From contig BEXV01000037.1 of assembly GCA_003118195.1 (NCBI GenBank), positions 625,214 through 666,547 of the forward strand: DNA of 41,334 nucleotides, written 5' to 3'. Positions 35,801-41,334 of this stretch are shown here, piece after piece. The notes under the pieces are model-generated. The model saw only the letters and a program-made list of their open reading frames with translations. It was not told where the DNA came from and did no database searches. Source of the DNA: Hemicentrotus pulcherrimus (lineage: Eukaryota; Echinodermata; Echinoidea; Camarodonta; Strongylocentrotidae). Positions within the stretch are counted from its first letter, which is position 1. Each line of letters begins with the position of its first letter. Position numbers and translations under genes: made by a program.

Positions 35801-36712
35801 AAAGTCAAAAATTATTTTAACCTGACAGTTAGTTTATGTCTCTTCCTTATACAGGTTTGCCCTTTCTTCATTATAGCCATGTATATGTAACTGATGAATT
35901 AGTTGCTTTGTAGATGATGTATATACGTTAAGACATCACAATCTCAATTCTCATCAAAATATCCTGTAAAGCGCAACATTTAAAAGTGCTTTTGGGCTAA
36001 ATTTGCACCAGCTTATGGGAACATACTCATTGACCACAGTTTAGATTGCAGTGCTGCTATGTCAGGCAAATGCATCACTCTCTCTCTCTTCTCCCAGCAG
36101 TAAGAAAAGGCCCTCGTTTTTGTTCTTCTCTTCTTGGAGAATGTATAATAGCCATTAGGTCTAATTGTGTATATGCTGCTTCAGCATAATCAACCATTAC
36201 ATTCTACCAACTTCTATGAATTCACTTCTTATCCATCCTGTGCTGAAGCCACTCTTTGTATTGGTGATAAAGACCACTGTCCAGCAAGCACTGTCCAGTG
36301 GTCTTACTTGACCAGGTTCAGAGATTTCATTTATCGTAAGGATGACAATACGTGCAGTGTTGCTTATTTCCTGTTACCAAGGCTAGACAAGCACAATTTA
36401 TCGACTGGAAAGCTGTAAAAAATAATAAATTGCCTCAGAATATATCTTGATTAGAGTTTTAATGCAGACTGTTGAAAAGAATTAAAGAAACATATACATT
36501 TTCCCCTCACATATCAGCTCTTATAAATGGAACTAGAAAGCACTGCTTCCTGTGTAAGCTCTGTTAAAGTTTGTTACTTTGCATTGATTTAATAATTATC
36601 AGGTTTTTAAGGGTTAAGCAATGCAATATTGGCAGATAAAATGGGCAGAGAGGGATATAGATGGAGAGAGATATATTGAAAATAAAATCCTACATAATAG
36701 GATGTGCAGAGC

Positions 36713-36717
<5 letters not shown>
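32816..36717. other. presumed intron, no gene recognised
   Basis: Mostly featureless AT-rich DNA. Contains C12 at 33193-33204 and a small stem at 36270-36305 (AAGACCACTG/CAGTGGTCTT, 16-base loop). Frames at 33940-34170 and 36167-36418 show no domain. Confidence 0.5.
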
Positions 36718-36743
<26 letters not shown>

Positions 36744-36755
36744 GGGGGGGGGGGG
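36718..36755 (+). repeat. T26 followed by G12
   Basis: Two adjoining homopolymers. The same T-then-G order occurs at the left edge of the assembly gap. Length is likely to be unreliable in the assembly. Confidence 0.95.
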
Positions 36756-36827
36756 CCTACTTTTCAAGCTTTCCTGCATAAAACTAACATTCTAAAATTT
36801 GTTTTGCATTATACTCTATGCAAATTT

Positions 36828-36876
36828 ACAGGGGCTCTTTTCGGCATTTCGGGGCAAATTCGCCCTGAGCCCCTGT
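36828..36876 (+). other. GC-rich hairpin
   Basis: ACAGGGGCTC (36828-36837) pairs perfectly with GAGCCCCTGT (36867-36876). A second small stem, GGGC/GCCC, lies inside the loop. It stands out against AT-rich surroundings. It could be one end of a mobile element or a structured RNA; nothing further supports either. Confidence 0.65.
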
Positions 36877-37879
36877 CTTTTTTTTCCACTGGTGCAGAGA
36901 ATGCTGCTTGAAAATCTCCAAATGTCACTTTCCCATGCCCTGTTTGGGTAGAAAAGCTAGTCATATTCACATACACCAATACACAGACAGAGATTTATAG
37001 GGGTTAAGTCTGGGGCTTTAGAAGGGCAGTAATCCTCTTTTAAATTTTAAACCTAAGAAATGATGCTGGGTGGGTTATGTTGGTTTGACTGCAGCCATAG
37101 AAAGAATCATCCATCTAGGTCTTAGGATTTAGAGAGGTTAAGGCCTACATGACAGAGGGAGATGGAAAAAAAAAGATAGAAAGAATGAGGGATGAAAGAA
37201 AACCTCATTCAGGGGCCCAAGACAGTACCTCATGCTCATCATTCTTTCTGCATTTACACATCGTTACCTGCTTGCAGGAAGGTCATAGGAGCTATGTATT
37301 GTCAATGACAGTAATGGCCTTCTTGCGGGCAGCCTACGACATATCTGCATGGAGTAGGCTGATGTGTAGCTCCAGCACCAATGCTTTAGGCACATATCTG
37401 TTGACAGCTAGAAGGGCATTACCTCAAATCATAGACTTAATGCCTTTCTGAATCTAATCCTGTTTAATTCTGAAAATGTTCTTTATTATATTAGATTTAT
37501 TGGACAGATCGATAGGAGTGAGATTCATGTGCTATTATTACTTTCACCTTCTGTTTTTAGCACCTAGCTCCTGACTGAAATCATTTGAGTCATATGCCCC
37601 TGGAGCTTGGCCTGCAGGTGTTAAAGCTGTTTCAATAATGTACCATGTGTTGCTTCCTGTAACTCTGATCCATCCCATGCATACTTTGGCAGGGACCACT
37701 AAAAAAAGAAAAAAACAAGGAAAACAAGAAAAAACCTGTATACCATGTCCAGAAATACTGTAACCAGTGCGGATTCTGGGTCAGAGCAACACAAGATCAA
37801 ATCCTGATAATATTTTGACAAATGCTCGATTCTGAGCCCAACCTTCCCTGTGCAGGTATCGGCTTACCTTCTGGTACCT
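36877..37879. other. presumed intron, no gene recognised
   Basis: An ATG-initiated frame of 100 codons at 37149-37451 has no recognisable domain and is not called as a gene. The rest is unremarkable. Confidence 0.45.
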
Positions 37880-38165
37880 GAACCTGCAAGGGTAGGGCGT
37901 AGATATTCAGGTGTGCAGGGGCACATTCCGGGCTTGTTGGAAGTCAGTTTAGGTGTGGTGGAAGGGAAAGGGTGTGGAAAGGGGGCAGGGGCATGGGTAT
38001 ACAGGGATGGGGCAGGTTGTAGAGGAAATGGAGCAGTGGTTTGGTTGAGATGAGGGCAGGGGTATTATGAGGTAGGGACAAGGATATTATGGGGTTGGGC
38101 ATAGTGGAGTGTGGACAGGTGTATGGTGGGGTGGGGGGCAGGGGAAAGATAGCATTTGGACAGTT
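37880..38165 (+). repeat. G-rich degenerate minisatellite
   Basis: The + strand is dense in GGG and GGGG runs separated by short A/T-containing spacers (GGGGCAGGGGCATGGGTATA and related units). The loose period is 10-30 bases. Several sets of four or more G runs fall within 40 bases, which is the layout needed for G-quadruplexes. Confidence 0.75.
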
Positions 38166-39832
38166 ATAGGGAAGGGGTATGATTATATTTAAATGGAAAC
38201 AAGAGTTTCCCCAATAAATTCTCTTAATTTCAATTACATTCTTGAATGACAGTACTGATATCAGATATCAAACAACTTTTTGTTATTGAATCACTACAAA
38301 TGGTGCATATCCACCCATATCTTTTTTCTGTCAAATTGACAGTTTTATGACAATCCAATAAAACCCACATCATCCGTCAGTGGATTGACATCTTTTGTTT
38401 ACATAGGTTCACATGTGTTTAGCTCAATGCCTGTTGGTTTGGCCAACATACATACTACTCCATACCTCCCCTTCCATCCCTGCTTATTTTCAGCAACCTG
38501 ATGATGCCCCTGCTACCCCGGTGATTGGGATAAAATGTGAATCAACTACAGACAGTACAACACCTTTGAACTTGGTTCAGGCCTGCATGGCATCCTAGAG
38601 AAGGAGTGCCAGAAAGTGAATAGAAATGCCCGCCAGGTACTTGTGTACTCAAATAAGGCATTGATGACTAGTGGTACGGGTAGGGTCACTTTAGATGAGA
38701 TGCATGGGAATAAGTTAAAATGTAAATGATGTTTAGGAAAATATTTTAAGATTCAGGCCTATAGATGCCTACAGCAGCTGAGAGCTAGAAGATATTAGCT
38801 CTATTCAAACATCTGCACTCTTTAGGCATGTCCATATGTAGCAGACATTCAAACACAGTTATACAGACACCGTTTATCTGCTCTTGTGTTATTTCTATTT
38901 AATGCTTACAACTCTCCCCCCACAAAATAAATAATAAGGTCTGGAAATAATAAAAACACTGGAGCATTGAAAAGAAGGGATGATTATGAATGATTTGACA
39001 GCCCAATCTGAACTTGATAATTTCAGAACAATGACGACTGACAACAAAAAATGGTACTAGTATTTTAAATTACTTCAATATTGTAGGTAAGCGAATTAAT
39101 AGACATGAAAGGTGATGTAAAGAGCACATAGAATTGACTTTGTCTGCATTTTTTGTTGTATATGCATCCAGGCTGAGCATTATCATTGCTCCTAGTCCAT
39201 TAATTACAGAAAGTAGGTTATGAACTCGCAAGGATATGACACTCCTAGATGAACATTAGACAGAAGTATGTCATCCTGATATATGGCTTTCAGTCCGATG
39301 AGCAATTCTCAATGACTTGCTTTAAAAAAATGGATCAATGCAATTTTATCATCTGTTATTCAGAGAGGCTTTAATGGCATTCCCCTCACAGATAACCTGG
39401 ACCAATTCCTATCAATAATGTTCAAACAAGCATGGATTTTTGCAAGGTCACAACCGGTTAACTTCCAGCAGAACCTCTCACAAACCACGCCGCCGCATCA
39501 AAAATTCAGACGTGAAAATTAAGATTTTCCTTCCAGGAAGACGGTTCCCTAAATTGAAATATTTCAACACTTCTCCCTCAAAAGTGGTATCCTGGTTAGA
39601 GAAGGAAAACTTTTAAAATCATTTTTGTGCTTGGATGGGGAGTGGGTATGTGAAGCAAGGAATATATATATATGGCTTGGTTAAAAGCATTGATGATCAC
39701 ATCATATCAGTTCATTTAAATTTTGAGATGATATATCGGCAAAATGATTTATTATGTAATTCTGTATTGATAAACTGTATGAACAGCAGAAAGAATCATG
39801 ATTATTACTCAAAGTTTCTCTCGTGTTTGCTC
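38166..39832. other. presumed intron, no gene recognised
   Basis: Unique-looking AT-rich DNA without recognisable exon, RNA or repeat. A frame at 38413-38598 has no domain. Confidence 0.45.
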
Positions 39833-39985
39833 TCTGTTACTCTCTTTCTTTCTCCCTCACTCTGTCTCTCTGTCTGTCTCTGTCTCTCTTGCTCTCTCCA
39901 CGTCTCTCTGTATCTATCTCTGTTCCCCCCCCCCCCCTTTTGCCCCTTTCTCTCTCAGACTCATTCCTTTTATCCCTCTTTCCTT
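39833..39985 (+). repeat. CT-rich pyrimidine tract with C13
   Basis: Imperfect TCTC repeats with a C13 run at 39925-39937. Unlike the other tracts in the window the purines are on the minus strand. The three overlapping frames through it encode only Ser/Leu/Phe/Pro runs. Confidence 0.85.
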
Positions 39986-40867
39986 CTTTCTCAAATTTGT
40001 CTTTTTTGGTGATCTCAAAAAAATCTACAAGATAGTTTTGATCTATCCTATAGGGTTACTAGAATGTGCTCCTTCTCATTTAGGCGTACAAGTCTACATG
40101 GACTCGTAGTTTATCAATGTGATGTCTGAAACTAGAATGACTCTGCAAACGGGGCATGCATGCAGCTGCAATATCCCTAGTTTCATCCTTCCTATATATA
40201 AGACCAGGGCAAGTCACCAAATTTTCTCCTGTGATGGCCCTGATGGGGTCATATTTCAGTTAATTTGATAGTGCTATATTTGTGGGGAATAGTCTGTCTT
40301 CATAACAAATATAAAAAAACCTCGGCTCAAGAACTTATTTCTTATGAGTAGTGTGAACACAACTTTTTAAAAAAATGGGTTGGTGTCAGACCAAGGGCTA
40401 TAAAATATCTGTCAAAGGTGACCCTGGTCATAAACTACTCCCCATTACTCCCATCGAAATACTAACAATTTATCCAAGCAAGAAATAGAATAATGCTTCT
40501 TTTATTATTGGCAGAGTTTAAAAGGTTCACCGCCAAGTCCCCTGCTCTTGACAGAGATGTGGTTTGACCAAAACAGACATTTATTTTCTTTCTCTCACTC
40601 AATCCACCATGCTCAATCTGATGTGGTGAGGAGGAGATAGATTCTAGACTTGCAGTTAGAGCCCTTCGATATTCATGAACATGTATAGGCCTACTGTACT
40701 TGAGAAGTAGATAATATAGTTTATCCTTCAGTAACCCTGAGTGGTTACTAAACTATGCTTTGGGGATATTAGATCATTCAGTAATCTACAGGATATAGAA
40801 CTCATTTATCATGTGCAGTGGTATATATTTATGTACATGTAGTAGCTGTGCTATATAGGTTGATCCA
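39986..40867. other. presumed intron, no gene recognised
   Basis: Nothing recognisable apart from a 7-bp stem AGTAACC/GGTTACT near 40729-40748. Confidence 0.45.
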
Positions 40868-40919
40868 ATTATTACGATTATTATTATAATTATTATTATT
40901 AGTAGTAGTAGTAGTAGTA
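40868..40919 (+). repeat. (ATT)n-(AGT)n trinucleotide repeat
   Basis: ATT-type triplets change abruptly to six or seven AGT triplets at about 40900, a compound microsatellite. Confidence 0.9.
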
Positions 40920-41334
40920 CTCTACATATATCATCATCCTGCTCACTATATTCTTCCAATGCACACAATATGTGCACCATCATTATCCACTTTGTATGGA
41001 GTATGCTGTAAAAATATGGATGCTAGGATACTCAACTTCTTCCCTTGGTAGGGAAGAGGTTGGCAAATGGCAATTATAGTTTGTATTTGTAATGTCTGTG
41101 GTTATCTGCAAGTTAGTATCTCCTATCAATATTTTACATAACACAAGAAATTATGAGCATTTCCCTGCACAACATTTATGTGTACCCTCTTATTAGCCTT
41201 ATATAGGCAGCTCTTTTAGATTTGTGTTTTATTGATATTCTCTGCACAAATAATTTGTGCAATTAATACACAAGTACATGATATTCACAGATTGAGAGGA
41301 TATGAAACTAGCGTTATGGGGGGGGGGGGGGGGG
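40920..41334. other. presumed intron ending in a G17 run
   Basis: No gene seen. The window stops inside a run of 17 G (41318-41334), which may mark another assembly edge. Confidence 0.5.

Noticed and set aside
39635..40109. Overlapping Ser/Leu/Pro-rich frames, two with hydrophobic character
   Set aside because: All three pass through the CT repeat and C13 run, and none has a recognisable domain.
1..41334. CRISPR array, bacterial operon or phage-type system
   Set aside because: No regularly spaced short repeats and no dense coding; the sequence has spliced exons and animal-type repeats.

Overview
The window looks like animal nuclear DNA. It is AT-rich, there is no dense gene arrangement, and a short chain of small exons with GT/AG borders sits in long introns. 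The rest is microsatellites, short inverted-repeat transposons and one assembly gap. The exon chain encodes part of an ADAMTS metalloprotease. Protein resemblance and general sequence texture suggest a marine deuterostome invertebrate, most likely an echinoderm such as a sea urchin. The organism assignment is inference only.

The one gene I can support is on the + strand. Four exons (20500-20590, 23354-23531, 26499-26582, 28426-28550) join in frame to about 159 codons. They cover the end of the propeptide, a furin-type RGKR site and the N-terminal half of a reprolysin catalytic domain, closest by eye to the ADAMTS9/20 (GON-1) group. Neither the signal peptide and cysteine-switch exons nor the zinc-binding HExxHxxGxxH exon was found. 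The first group should lie 5' of 20500, probably outside the window. The second should lie beyond 41334, so the intron after the fourth exon would be at least 12.8 kb.

5' part (1-20499): no coding exon recognised. It holds most of the mobile elements. Three families of small non-autonomous elements share ends of the form TTAA-AGGT/AGAT and apparent TTAA target duplications. Family A is at 1867-2240, 14892-15298 and, as a variant on the other strand, 17193-17575. Family B is at 3937-4486, with a truncated inverted copy at 21534-21906. Family C is at 5190-5698. A second, unrelated type has long foldback arms: two neighbouring copies at 2498-2897 and 2965-3371, and a striking 509-bp copy at 13012-13520 with about 160-bp arms. 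Long purine tracts lie at 8613-9246, 11514-11580 and 13749-13861.

Middle (20500-28550): the ADAMTS exons, the truncated family B copy in the first intron and an 859-base run of N in the second.

3' part (28551-41334): presumed intron. It contains a 56-bp tandem repeat, several hairpins, a G-rich block and further simple repeats. I found no RNA gene, CRISPR array, operon or novel multi-gene system. The most unusual material is the transposon content, in particular an open reading frame shared by both family B copies and the very large foldback.
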